Shown here: positions 42,342-50,693 of the stretch, one piece after another
How the letters are laid out: each line of letters opens with the position of its first letter
Position numbering within the stretch: the first letter of the stretch is position 1
From: Eoetvoesiella caeni
GTDB lineage: Bacteria > Pseudomonadota > Gammaproteobacteria > Burkholderiales > Burkholderiaceae_B
Direction of reading: 5' to 3'
Assembly: GCF_003315175.1 (NCBI RefSeq)
Contig: NZ_QNRQ01000015.1
Location: 1-64,000 of the forward strand
DNA length: 64,000 bases
Notes under the pieces: model-generated
Told to the model about the DNA's origin: nothing
Database searches by the model: none
What the model saw: only the letters and a program-made list of their open reading frames with translations
Program-made: the position numbers and the translations under genes

Positions 42342-43177
42342 ACCGACCATCCACCGCCCGCCATATCGAAGGCGTTCGCGGCTTCATTTTCGATATCGAC
42401 GGCACGCTGGCGCTTGGCGACCGGCTGCTGAACGGCTACCAGGCCCTGCCCGGCGCAATCGAGCTCATCGACCTTCTGACCCAACGCAATATTCCATTCG
42501 TTGCTTTCACCAACGGTTCCACCAAGACGCCTGCCCAGCTGTCCGCGGCGTTGGGGCAAGCGGGGATCCACATCGACGCATCGCGCGCAATCACGCCCCC
42601 AAGGGTCGCCGTTTCGCTGTTCCAGCAAGAAAAATACAAGCGCATCCTGGTGCTGGGCACGCCTGGCGTCTGGCAGCCGCTGGCCGACGCCGGCTTCGAT
42701 GTCGTGGTGTCCCCCGAAAAAGCCAACGATGTCGACGCGGTGTTCATCGGCTGGTATCCCGAGTTCCGCCTTGCCGACATAGAAGCGGCCGCCCAGGCCG
42801 TCTGGGGCGGAGCCAAGCTTTACACCGTGTCCACCGCGCCATTTCTGGCTACCAAAGAAGGCCGTTCGATCGGCATTTCGCATGCCATCACCGCCGCGGT
42901 GCAAAGCGTCACCAACGCTCCGGTGTCGATCGTGGGCAAGCCATCGCCTCATGCCTTCGAGCTTGCCCGCTCCTTATTGAACATGGACGCTGCGCAAATC
43001 GCGATAGTGGGCGACGACCTTACGCTTGAACATGCCATGGCTTTGCAAGAAGGCGCGCTTTCCATCGCCGTCCACAGCGGCCTGGCGTCCATATCCGAAA
43101 TTGAAAAACTGGCGCCCGGCCAGCAGCCGCATTTATCGCTGGCGGGAGTAGAACAACTGCTGGAGATACTGCGCTGA
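42338..43177 (+). CDS. HAD-IIA (NagD-like) phosphatase
   Basis: 279 residues. Motif I is FIFDIDGTLALGD (Asp19, Asp21), motif II FTNGS, motif III VGKPSPHAF and motif IV VGDDLTLE. The large C2 cap domain lies between motifs II and III, as in NagD and phosphoglycolate/4-nitrophenylphosphatases. The 4-bp overlap with the carboxyltransferase gene places it in the same pathway. It presumably dephosphorylates an intermediate. Confidence 0.85.
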   Translation: MNRPSTARHIEGVRGFIFDIDGTLALGDRLLNGYQALPGAIELIDLLTQRNIPFVAFTNGSTKTPAQLSAALGQAGIHIDASRAITPPRVAVSLFQQEKYKRILVLGTPGVWQPLADAGFDVVVSPEKANDVDAVFIGWYPEFRLADIEAAAQAVWGGAKLYTVSTAPFLATKEGRSIGISHAITAAVQSVTNAPVSIVGKPSPHAFELARSLLNMDAAQIAIVGDDLTLEHAMALQEGALSIAVHSGLASISEIEKLAPGQQPHLSLAGVEQLLEILR

Positions 43178-43235
43178 CCCCAAGATTCCTGCCAAGCGCA
43201 AGCAGTAATTAGAACAACCCGAAGGAGACAAAAAA

Positions 43236-44471
43236 ATGAGCAGCAAACCCAAAGTCCTTATGATAGTTACTCTCGACACCAAAGCAGTCGAGGCGCAGTT
43301 CCTGCGGCAAACGCTGGAGTCGCATGGGGTCGAAGTCGTCCATCTGGACCCCAGCATCCGCAAGTCGGTGATGCCTGCGGCCGAGATCACACCCGAGCAG
43401 GTTGCCGGCGGCGCCGGAAAAACAATTCAAGAAGTCCGCGACCTGAACCATGAAGGCAAATGCCAGGAAGTCATGACCCAGGGCGCGGTCAAATGCGCCC
43501 TGGATCTTCACGCAAGGACACCCATCAGCGGCATCGTCGCGCTTGGCGGCTCCATGGGCAGTTCGCTGGGCAGCGTGGTCATGCAGGCCTTCCCCTATGG
43601 AATGCCGAAGGTGCTGGTTTCCACGATGGCCTCTGGATTCACGCTGCCTTTCGTCAGGGCCAAGGACATCATCATGTTCAACCCGGTGTGCGACATCGCC
43701 GGCCTGAACAGCATTACCCGCGACGTATTCCGCAACGCGGCCATCGCCGCCGCCGCCATGGCCAAAGAGTATTCGCCAATAAAGACAGAACCCAAGCCGC
43801 TGATTGCCATGGGCACGCTGGGCACCATCGACCGCTGCACGGTGCGGGTACGCAAGGCACTGGAGGAAAAAGGCTACGAAGTCATGGTGTTCCATACGCT
43901 GGGCACGGGCGGGATGGCGCTGGACCAAATCGTCAGCGAACGCAATGTCGTCGCCGTCATAGATTCCTCGCTGGTCGAGCACAACGACTTCCTGAACAAT
44001 GGCCTGTGCAGCGCGGGGCCGGATCGGTCCAAGGCCGCATTGAAAAAGGGCATCCCGGTCCTGTTCGCTCCGGGCAATGCGGACTTCATGGTAGCCGGCC
44101 CCATCGAAATGGCTGAAAAGCAGTTTCCGGGCAAGCGCTATCACAAGCACAACCTGGCCTTGACCGCCGTACGCACCGAAGCGCCCGAGCTTGGCAACCT
44201 GGCCAGGCACCTGGCGGGCCTGATCGCCGACGCCAAAGGCCCAGTTTCGTTCTTCGTGCCCTTGAAGGGGTTCTCGCACCACGACAGCCCCGAAGGCCAC
44301 CTGCACGACCCTTCGTTGTGCCCGGTGCTGTATGAAGCCCTGGCCGCCAACTTGCCGTCATGGGTGACGCTATCGAAGTTCGATTGCCATATCAATGACG
44401 AACAATTTGCCGATGCGTTGGTGGACGAAGTCCTTCGCCTTACCGCTCCATGCACGGCAACCGCGACCTGA
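43236..44471 (+). CDS. Tm-1-like ATP-binding domain protein (UPF0261)
   Basis: 411 residues, the usual full length. The N-terminal half starts KPKVLMIVTLDTKAVEAQFL. LGGSMGSSLGSVVMQAFPYG and MPKVLVSTMASG are the nucleotide-binding blocks of the Tm-1 N-domain. The C-terminal half holds EVMVFHTLGTGGMALDQIV and VLFAPGNADFMVAGP. Bacterial members have no settled reaction; in tomato Tm-1 the related domain inhibits viral replication. GGAG lies 11 bp upstream of the start. It is the last gene of the operon, 58 bp after the phosphatase gene. Confidence 0.85.
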   Translation: MSSKPKVLMIVTLDTKAVEAQFLRQTLESHGVEVVHLDPSIRKSVMPAAEITPEQVAGGAGKTIQEVRDLNHEGKCQEVMTQGAVKCALDLHARTPISGIVALGGSMGSSLGSVVMQAFPYGMPKVLVSTMASGFTLPFVRAKDIIMFNPVCDIAGLNSITRDVFRNAAIAAAAMAKEYSPIKTEPKPLIAMGTLGTIDRCTVRVRKALEEKGYEVMVFHTLGTGGMALDQIVSERNVVAVIDSSLVEHNDFLNNGLCSAGPDRSKAALKKGIPVLFAPGNADFMVAGPIEMAEKQFPGKRYHKHNLALTAVRTEAPELGNLARHLAGLIADAKGPVSFFVPLKGFSHHDSPEGHLHDPSLCPVLYEALAANLPSWVTLSKFDCHINDEQFADALVDEVLRLTAPCTATAT

Positions 44472-44476
44472 CACAA

Positions 44477-44508
44477 GGTCCCGCATGATCGCGTCATGCC
44501 AAAGGACC
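44477..44508 (+). terminator. Possible terminator hairpin after the carboxylase operon
   Basis: An outer GGTCC/GGACC pair and an inner perfect 6-bp stem, GCATGA/TCATGC (44483-44499), lie 6 bp after the operon's last stop. A T6 run follows only 11 nt after the outer stem (44520-44525), so termination is plausible but not canonical. Confidence 0.35.
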
Positions 44509-44538
44509 GGGGGCTGGAGTTTTTTAATGGCATGCTCA

Positions 44539-44544
44539 TATAAT
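44539..44544 (+). promoter_or_regulatory. Consensus -10 box of the DUF2799 lipoprotein gene
   Basis: A perfect TATAAT, 35 bp before the GTG start at 44574. No good -35 was found at 17 bp; GGAGTT (44517-44522) is the best candidate. The predicted transcript starts near 44551. Confidence 0.45.
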
Positions 44545-44573
44545 GTTGCTGAATATTGCAACCCCGGACACAT

Positions 44574-45128
44574 GTGCGCATCGCAAATCAATCGCTTACC
44601 CTATTCCGCTGGCTTGCGCTGAGCGGCTTCCTTGGCCTGCTGGCGGGCTGCGCCAGCATGTCGCCCGAAGAATGCCGCACGGCCAACTGGCGTGAACAGG
44701 GCATGCGTGATGGCCAGAATGGCCAGCCGCGCTCGTACCTTGAAGAGCACCGGGAAGCTTGCGGCAAGGTCGGCGTTACCCCCGACGCACGCAGCTACGA
44801 GGCCGGCCGCGCCATAGGCATCAGGCAATACTGCACCCCGGCGAATGGGCTGGAACAGGGACGGTACGGCCACACATACCGCAACTCGTGCCCGCCGGAA
44901 CTTGAACGCGCTTTCCTGGACCGGTATCGGGCCGGCTACCGCGTCTACGAGGCCCAACGCCGAGTCGAGAACCTCACATCCGAGCAGCGCTCCAAGCAAT
45001 ACAACCTCGATAGAGCAAAGGACGACAAGACTCGTGACTCGCTACGACGTCAGTTGCGCGACCTGGACTACAGCCTGCGCCGGGCACGCGACGATCTTTA
45101 CTACGAGGAACAACGCTTGCGTCCATAG
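44574..45128 (+). CDS. DUF2799 lipoprotein
   Basis: 184 residues from the GTG at 44574; a TTG at 44556 is an alternative, but the promoter -10 puts it at the very start of the RNA. Signal peptide with lipobox LLAGC (Cys26). The mature protein has CRTANWREQGMRDGQNGQP, then SYEAGRAIGIRQYCTPANG and RNSCPPELERAFLDRYRAGY, which are DUF2799 motifs with paired Cys. The charged C-terminal helix is likely coiled coil. Envelope role unknown. Confidence 0.75.
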   Translation: MRIANQSLTLFRWLALSGFLGLLAGCASMSPEECRTANWREQGMRDGQNGQPRSYLEEHREACGKVGVTPDARSYEAGRAIGIRQYCTPANGLEQGRYGHTYRNSCPPELERAFLDRYRAGYRVYEAQRRVENLTSEQRSKQYNLDRAKDDKTRDSLRRQLRDLDYSLRRARDDLYYEEQRLRP

Positions 45129-46345
45129 CCGGCACCGAGTCGGAATGGCTTGCTGCCGGCCAGGGCTGCAGCCGTCAGAACAATAAGCGCCATCCCGTAA
45201 TAATTGCTGGCCGCGGTCAGGCCCAGGGCATTGGCAAGAACGCCAGCAAGAATAGCGGGCAGGCAGAAAGCCAGATAGCTCATGATGTAGAAAGCGGCCA
45301 TCAAGCCCGCACGTTCATGGGGCTGCGCCATTGGCAGCAGGCGGCGCAAGGCGCCCAGGAACCCAAGGCCAAAACCGATTCCCGACAAAAGAGTGCCCAC
45401 AAAGAATAATAGTGCCGCACTGCTGTCCACGCCGCCCAAGGTAATCGCAACGCCAAGCATCAAGGTCGCGGCGCCCACTGCCAGCATGCGCTGCGGTTCC
45501 CATGAACGAAGCAGCAATACGGAAGCTGCCGCCGCCATGGTCAATACGAAAACCATCAAGCCTCCGATCACCGGAGCGTGCAGACCCGTTACTTGCGCTA
45601 TCAAGGTCGGCCCCAGCGAGAAGTAAAAGCCGCCCAGCGCCCACGCAGCGACGTTCATGGGGGCAATCGCCAACAATCCGCGCCAAGCGCTGCGGGGCAC
45701 TGTGACGGTGGGCAGCATTGCCGCCCAAACTCCAGGGCGGCCAACTGCCGTTTCGGGCAGGAAGCATGCCACCAGCGCCAGGCCAATCAGCACAACCAGC
45801 AACACGGCATACACCAACTGAAGGGGCGCCGGCGCAAACTGAACAAGAATGCTGGCACCCAATGCCCCCACGGCAAGGCCGACCATGGGCGCCACGCTAT
45901 TGATCATTGGGCTGCGCTTGTTGTCAAGATCCATCAGCCCGGCCGCCAGCACACTGGTCGCCGCGCCTGTGGCGATTCCCTGTATCAGACGGGCCACAAT
46001 CAACAGGGGAACTGAGCTTGCCGTGATGAAGACGACCATCGAGGCGGCATTAAGCAGCAACGCGCCGACAATGACAGGCCGGCGACCGATATGGTCCGAT
46101 ACCGACCCAAGGACAAGCAGCGCCAGCAACAGAAAAATGGCATAGATGCCGAAAACCACTGTCAGCGTCATGGCAGAAAATCCCCACTGGCCACGATAGA
46201 TGCTATACAGCGGCGTCGGCGCGCTGGACGCCGCCATGAAAGTGACCAGGATCAGCGCTTGCAACCAAAGTGCCGCCGGCCGGCTCAATTGCACAGACTG
46301 ACGCATTTGGGCCCGGGAGGCGAGAGAGAATCGATTAGTAGCCAT
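45101..46345 (-). CDS. MFS transporter (putative drug/metabolite exporter)
   Basis: 414 residues from the Met at 46345 (MATNRFSLASRAQ); the frame is open further upstream but out of the TetR gene's control region. Twelve transmembrane helices. LGSVSDHIGRRPVIVGALLL is the MFS motif A. The first membrane segment contains SAPTPLYSIYRGQWGFS, a block typical of Burkholderiales MFS exporters. It ends with a basic tail. Divergent from a TetR gene with two matching dyads between, so it is a repressed exporter. Confidence 0.8.
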   Translation of the reverse strand: MATNRFSLASRAQMRQSVQLSRPAALWLQALILVTFMAASSAPTPLYSIYRGQWGFSAMTLTVVFGIYAIFLLLALLVLGSVSDHIGRRPVIVGALLLNAASMVVFITASSVPLLIVARLIQGIATGAATSVLAAGLMDLDNKRSPMINSVAPMVGLAVGALGASILVQFAPAPLQLVYAVLLVVLIGLALVACFLPETAVGRPGVWAAMLPTVTVPRSAWRGLLAIAPMNVAAWALGGFYFSLGPTLIAQVTGLHAPVIGGLMVFVLTMAAAASVLLLRSWEPQRMLAVGAATLMLGVAITLGGVDSSAALLFFVGTLLSGIGFGLGFLGALRRLLPMAQPHERAGLMAAFYIMSYLAFCLPAILAGVLANALGLTAASNYYGMALIVLTAAALAGSKPFRLGAGYGRKRCSS

Positions 46346-46357
46346 TTCACTTTTCCA

Positions 46358-46380
46358 TAAACGCAAAGAATTTGCTTTAA
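46358..46380. promoter_or_regulatory. TetR operator, site 1
   Basis: An imperfect dyad with core ACGCAAAGAATTTGC. It matches site 2 at 19 of 23 positions. It lies 12-35 bp before the MFS start codon. Confidence 0.55.
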
Positions 46381-46403
46381 AGAATTGTGCGCCTAAAAAT
46401 TCC

Positions 46404-46426
46404 TTAACGCAAATAATTTGTGTTAA
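46404..46426. promoter_or_regulatory. TetR operator, site 2
   Basis: A near-perfect palindrome: TTAACGCAAAT and ATTTGTGTTAA around a central A. It lies 9 bp before the TetR start codon. Centres of sites 1 and 2 are 46 bp apart. Confidence 0.6.
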
Positions 46427-46435
46427 CGTAATGCC

Positions 46436-47017
46436 ATGAGTGTTCGAGAATGCATCCGCCCTGGCGGGCGTAGCGCCCGCGTCCAGGAGTCCGTACATAA
46501 AGCTGTACGCGAATTGGCCGCCGAAGTCGGACGGTCCAACCTTACCGTGCCCATGATTGCGGCCAGGGCAGGCGTTACCCCGTCGACGATTTATCGGCGC
46601 TGGGGCGATTTGTCCGAACTCTTGGCCGATGTCGCCCTGGAACGCCTGCGGCCGGACGCCGAGCCCGCCGATACCGGCTCCGTCGGCACTGACTTGCATG
46701 CCTGGGGAGAACAGTTTTTCGACGAGATGACATCCGAGCCAGGCAAGGCAATGGTGCGTGCTGTACTGGCATCCGCCATAAACAACGAATGGGAAAGCCC
46801 CTGCGCGGTATACACGCGCGAACAAATTCAAACCATGCTGAGCCGCGCCGAACAGCGCGGCGAAAAGGCGCCGGATGCGGACACCATCATGGACCGCTAC
46901 GTCGCGCCGATTATGTACAGAAATATATTTTCAGGCGTACAAATGAGCGCTGATCAGGCCCGGGCGCTGCTGCAATCCTGCCTGGACGAAATGAAAGCAC
47001 GCGAAAAATCGCACTGA
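46436..47017 (+). CDS. TetR/AcrR-family repressor
   Basis: 193 residues. The N-terminal helix-turn-helix includes LTVPMIAARAGVTPSTIYRRW, then WGDLSELLADVALERL. The C-terminal ligand-binding helices (TetR_C_16-like, about 90-185) include MVRAVLASAINNEWES. It is divergent from the MFS exporter gene and should repress both through the two operators. Confidence 0.85.
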   Translation: MSVRECIRPGGRSARVQESVHKAVRELAAEVGRSNLTVPMIAARAGVTPSTIYRRWGDLSELLADVALERLRPDAEPADTGSVGTDLHAWGEQFFDEMTSEPGKAMVRAVLASAINNEWESPCAVYTREQIQTMLSRAEQRGEKAPDADTIMDRYVAPIMYRNIFSGVQMSADQARALLQSCLDEMKAREKSH

Positions 47018-47096
47018 AGATCCAACGCACAGTACCGCCGGCACGCCAGTCGTCTTACACTGTACGAACGAAGCACTTCACTACTAAGGAGCTGAC

Positions 47097-47522
47097 ATGG
47101 GCAAGAAAGCATCGGCAGTCTGGCAAGGCAGCATCAAGGAAGGCGGCGGCACCATTTCCACTGAAACAGGCGTATTGAACGAAGCGCCATACGGGTTCAA
47201 GTCGCGCTTCGAGAACGGCAAGGGCACCAATCCCGAAGAGTTGATCGCGGCGGCGCATGCGGGCTGCTTTTCCATGGCGTTTTCATTGATGCTGGGCGAA
47301 GCGGGCTTTACGCCCGACAAGATCGACACGCAGGCTGAAGTTACCTTGGTCTCGAACGCCGGCGGCTTCCAGATTACGGCAAGCCATCTAACGGTTACGG
47401 CCAAGGTCCCCGGCATCGAAAACGGCCGGTTCCAGGAAATCGCGGCTCACGCCAAGGCGGGCTGCCCCGTCTCTAAAGTGTTGAATGCCACCATTACCAT
47501 GGACGCGAAACTGGAAGCCTGA
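47097..47522 (+). CDS. osmC: OsmC-family thiol peroxidase
   Basis: 141 residues, the length of OsmC. SGTNPEELIAAAHAGC-type motif appears as NPEELIAAAHAGCFSM (peroxidatic Cys), and the resolving Cys is in AKAGCPVSKVLN. The N-terminal strands AVWQGSIKEGGGTIST are typical. It reduces organic hydroperoxides with lipoylated partners (family knowledge). AAGGAG lies upstream of the start. Confidence 0.85.
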   Translation: MGKKASAVWQGSIKEGGGTISTETGVLNEAPYGFKSRFENGKGTNPEELIAAAHAGCFSMAFSLMLGEAGFTPDKIDTQAEVTLVSNAGGFQITASHLTVTAKVPGIENGRFQEIAAHAKAGCPVSKVLNATITMDAKLEA

Positions 47523-47588
47523 AAGGCTGGCCTGGCGTCCGGCACCGACTGCACCGCCTGTGCTTAAGGCTGCGGCAGTCAATTTCTT

Positions 47589-48281
47589 GTGCCGAACGCC
47601 GACGCCACCCGGCCCAAGCCGCTCCTTGATATGACACTGGACCTCTTCCCTTGCGAAAGCACCACCACAGGCCTTGAAGCAATAGGACCTGGCGCTTTTG
47701 TGTTGCGGGGCTTTGCGCTGGCGCAATCGGCCGAGCTGATCGCCGCCATCACCGAGCTGGAGCGGCGCGCGCCGTTTCGCCACATGACAACGCCGGGCGG
47801 CTTCCGGATGTCGGTCGCGCTGACGAACTGCGGCACTTTGGGATGGACGACCGACCTGCAAGGCTATCGCTACACAACGCTTGACCCGCAAACAGGGCAG
47901 CCCTGGCCGGACATGCCCGACGCATTCATGGGCCTGGCCCGCGAAGCGGCAGCGGCTGCGGGTTTTTCCGGATTCGTGCCGGATGCCTGCCTTATCAATC
48001 GCTATGTGCCCGGTGCGCGCATGTCGCTGCATCAGGACAAGAACGAACGCGACTTCAGCGCGCCCATAGTTTCCGTATCGCTGGGCATGCCGGCCGTGTT
48101 TCTTTTCGGCGGCCATGCGCGCGGGGACAAAGCCGCCCGCATACCTTTGCTGCACGGCGACGCCGTTGTGTGGGGCGGCCAGGACAGGATGCGCTACCAC
48201 GGCGTATTGCCGCTGAAAGACAGACCGCATCCCGTATTGGGCAGTCAGCGCATCAATTTCACGTTTCGTAAAGCCGGGTAG
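47589..48281 (+). CDS. alkB: AlkB-like DNA oxidative demethylase
   Basis: 230 residues from the GTG at 47589; an ATG at 47631 would give 216. The Fe(II)/2-oxoglutarate site is visible as MSLHQDKNER (HxD) and MRYHGVLPL (distal His). The 2-oxoglutarate-binding Arg residues are in RINFTFR, and FVPDACLINRYVPG is the substrate-lid region. It repairs 1-methyladenine and 3-methylcytosine by oxidative demethylation. Length and motif spacing match E. coli AlkB. Confidence 0.9.
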   Translation: MPNADATRPKPLLDMTLDLFPCESTTTGLEAIGPGAFVLRGFALAQSAELIAAITELERRAPFRHMTTPGGFRMSVALTNCGTLGWTTDLQGYRYTTLDPQTGQPWPDMPDAFMGLAREAAAAAGFSGFVPDACLINRYVPGARMSLHQDKNERDFSAPIVSVSLGMPAVFLFGGHARGDKAARIPLLHGDAVVWGGQDRMRYHGVLPLKDRPHPVLGSQRINFTFRKAG

Positions 48282-48300
48282 TGAACACAGGAGGGTCTGC

Positions 48301-48522
48301 ATGACGCCGCTATACACACCGCAATCAACCAGCGAGGCTACGGTCATAGCCGCGCTTCTGGACGCCCATAGCGTCCGCTATATTATGCAAGGCGCAGCCT
48401 TCAGTGCGATGTACCCCGGCTCGTTCTCGACCGCTCTTAATGAATGTACTTTACTGGTTGCCGAAGAGGACCTTGAGTTTGCGCGGCAATTGCTTGAACC
48501 GTTCATGCAGGACGCCCCATAG
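48301..48522 (+). CDS. DUF2007-family small protein
   Basis: 73 residues with a strong AGGAGG upstream. The pattern TPLYTPQSTSEATVIAALLD, then a turn and TLLVAEEDLEFARQLLEPF, is the DUF2007 (putative signal-transducing) fold. It is 19 bp after the alkB stop, so probably co-transcribed. Function unknown. Confidence 0.75.
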   Translation: MTPLYTPQSTSEATVIAALLDAHSVRYIMQGAAFSAMYPGSFSTALNECTLLVAEEDLEFARQLLEPFMQDAP

Positions 48523-48532
48523 CGCAAATTGC

Positions 48533-48859
48533 TTAGAACGCGTCGACCTTCCATTCGTAGTCGACGGCCACCTCGCCCAGAATCCGCAGGCGTTCTTCGG
48601 GGTTTTTATCAAGGGCCTCGAGCAGGCGATTGTTGAAGCCTTCCAGCGTTGCCTTGGCGCGGTCCGCGAATTCAGGATCGACCGCCTGGTCTTCGTATTT
48701 GATGACGTAGGTTTGCGCCGCAACGCCCACAACAAAATACAGGCCTGCATTAAGCGGGTCGGCCTTCATCAATTCGAACACGTCTTTATAGAAAAACTTG
48801 AAAGAATCGCTACCGGATTCCGAGTGTTCAAAACGTTGTGATATTTCTTTAAACGTCAT
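48533..48859 (-). CDS. Conserved hypothetical protein
   Basis: 108 residues, convergent with the DUF2007 gene. It is helical and acidic, with a hydrophobic block LNAGLYFVVGVAAQTYVIKY and no signal peptide or recognised motif. It could be a cytosolic structural or regulatory small protein; no family assigned. Confidence 0.5.
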   Translation of the reverse strand: MTFKEISQRFEHSESGSDSFKFFYKDVFELMKADPLNAGLYFVVGVAAQTYVIKYEDQAVDPEFADRAKATLEGFNNRLLEALDKNPEERLRILGEVAVDYEWKVDAF

Positions 48860-49058
48860 TTTCGCGACAGCTCCACATCGAAACGAAATTGAATTGCCGA
48901 CAAGCCCCTAAAGCGGACTTGCAAGGCAATCCCTAATGGTATCGAAATACCCAAAAAAACACAGTAACACAAGCCGTTAGCGCCGCCAAACCAAAGCATG
49001 GGCGGACGCCCCCATCGGCACCGCGGCCGTTCAAGCCGGGGGCCTGACACACCAGCAC

Positions 49059-49961
49059 CTAATACCGCGCCAACAATGCCCGCAAGCGCGAAGCGCCGAT
49101 CTTGCCTTTATAAGCGTTGGACCAGAGCCTGGCTATCATCCCTTCGTATACCTTCACCGCTTCGGGCGCCGCCGTGATGGTGGCAATGCCATTGCGCACA
49201 TTAGGCAGTTCGCCCATGTGAAAAGGACTGACTGCCAATATCTTGTGCTTGGCGCCGACAAAAATCTGGTACGTGGAGGAAGGCATGGAATCGTCGACCA
49301 GGCCAATTTGCACATTCAAGGGCTCGCTTTCCATAAGGTCGGCCATGCGACTTACCTCATGGCGGGCGGCCTTCTGGCGTTCGGCCCGCACGCTGGCCGG
49401 CAAGTCGGTGCGCCCCACCAGGCCGACTTGCATGAAGTGCTCGAGCTCGCGCAGGCCGATCAGGCTTAGCACATGCGGGTGGCGCGCTTCGAACGAATGC
49501 TTGCGCTCGATAATCAGGCGAATGATCTCATCGACCTCCTTGGACTTGAGCACTCCGCCGACCTGGGCCGGCGTGGCCTCGAGCAGCATGGTACGCAAAT
49601 GGTCCAGATAGCCGTCGGAAGTCAATAACAGGGAGATAGGCTCAAAATGGGCGAAAATTCGGTCCGATGCGCGCTCGATCTGATGCATGCGCTCGAAAAA
49701 GCCCCAGGCGTTGGCGTAGTATTCGACCTCGACACCCAGCAGCGATGCCATCGAAGTACCCAGCAGCTGGGCCAGCCTTTCAAGCATCTCGATCTTGACG
49801 ATCTCGCCCTTTTCCATGCGGTACACCGCCGCCCGGGAAACGCCAAGGCGCTCGGCGACTTCTTCGGCCTGCAACGAGGCGCCGACGCGATAAGCACGCA
49901 AGCGGTCGCCCAGAGCGGCGTAATCGATCGACGATTTAAAGATATCAACACCGGCGTTCAT
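49059..49961 (-). CDS. XRE-type regulator with uncharacterised sensor domain
   Basis: 300 residues from the Met at 49961 (MNAGVDIFKSS); an in-frame Met at 49994 is less likely. The helix-turn-helix occupies about 15-70 (LGDRLRAYRVGASLQAEEVA, then GVSRAAVYRMEKGEIVKIE). The remaining ~220 residues are helical then mixed, and match no family I recognise. It is the last gene on the minus strand after the PyrE gene (46-bp gap), so it is probably co-transcribed and regulates the orotate-type operon. Confidence 0.7.
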   Translation of the reverse strand: MNAGVDIFKSSIDYAALGDRLRAYRVGASLQAEEVAERLGVSRAAVYRMEKGEIVKIEMLERLAQLLGTSMASLLGVEVEYYANAWGFFERMHQIERASDRIFAHFEPISLLLTSDGYLDHLRTMLLEATPAQVGGVLKSKEVDEIIRLIIERKHSFEARHPHVLSLIGLRELEHFMQVGLVGRTDLPASVRAERQKAARHEVSRMADLMESEPLNVQIGLVDDSMPSSTYQIFVGAKHKILAVSPFHMGELPNVRNGIATITAAPEAVKVYEGMIARLWSNAYKGKIGASRLRALLARY

Positions 49962-50007
49962 TGTTCTTGCAGTCCCCGCGGTTAATCGCCCCAAGTGCGC
50001 TCAAGAA

Positions 50008-50691
50008 TTATCTTTCCGCGCCCATGGCGCCAATCCCGCCATGATCCCGCGACCAGCGCGCAGGGTCCTCCAGAAATTCGGCCAGTTCTTCAAGCGCCCG
50101 TGGATTCAAGTCGCCGCGCTCGCGGGCAACGGCCAGAACGTCATGCCAGGTTGCCAGAGCATGAACGCGCACATTGAGCGCCTCCAGTGCCGGGTGCGGA
50201 GGGAACGCGCCGTAGTTGAAGATGACGAACAGGTCTTCGACCTTGGCCCCGGCGGCCGTCAGCGCCTTGCAGAATCCAACTTTGGACTGCCCCGCCGCCA
50301 TCATGTCGTCCACCAGCAGCACCTTGTCGCCCGGTTTAAGCACCCCGACGATACGGCTTTGGCCCGCCTGCTTTTTACGCACATATTGCAACGGCAGATC
50401 CAGCGCTTCAGCCATCCAGGCGGCCAGCGCTATACCGCTGGCTTCCCCGCCCGCCACCGAGGCCACGCCGGGCACCACTTTTCGGTCGCGCAGCAACTGC
50501 AAGCCCTTGGCGATGAAGTCGCGGCGCACTTGCGGAAAGGAAATAAGGCGGCGGCAATCGATATATACAGGACTGGCCCAGCCCGAAGGCAGTCGAAAAG
50601 GCTCGTCGGTGCGCGCTGCCACGCAGCCTGTATCCAGCAGCGCCGTAGCGACAGCCCGGGCGCATGCATCCGGTATATACGATTCGGTCAT
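50008..50691 (-). CDS. pyrE: Orotate phosphoribosyltransferase-like protein
   Basis: 227 residues. PRPP-binding motif at about 124-136 (VLLVDDMMAAGQS); the more usual TG is AG here. The N-terminal segment LLDTGCVAARTDEPFRLPSG and DCRRLISFPQVRRD correspond to the orotate-binding side. It is 2 bp after the aspartase stop, hence part of the operon. A normal biosynthetic pyrE would not be expected in a catabolic operon. It may convert orotate to OMP for salvage. Confidence 0.8.
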   Translation of the reverse strand: MTESYIPDACARAVATALLDTGCVAARTDEPFRLPSGWASPVYIDCRRLISFPQVRRDFIAKGLQLLRDRKVVPGVASVAGGEASGIALAAWMAEALDLPLQYVRKKQAGQSRIVGVLKPGDKVLLVDDMMAAGQSKVGFCKALTAAGAKVEDLFVIFNYGAFPPHPALEALNVRVHALATWHDVLAVARERGDLNPRALEELAEFLEDPARWSRDHGGIGAMGAER

Positions 50692-50693
50692 GA

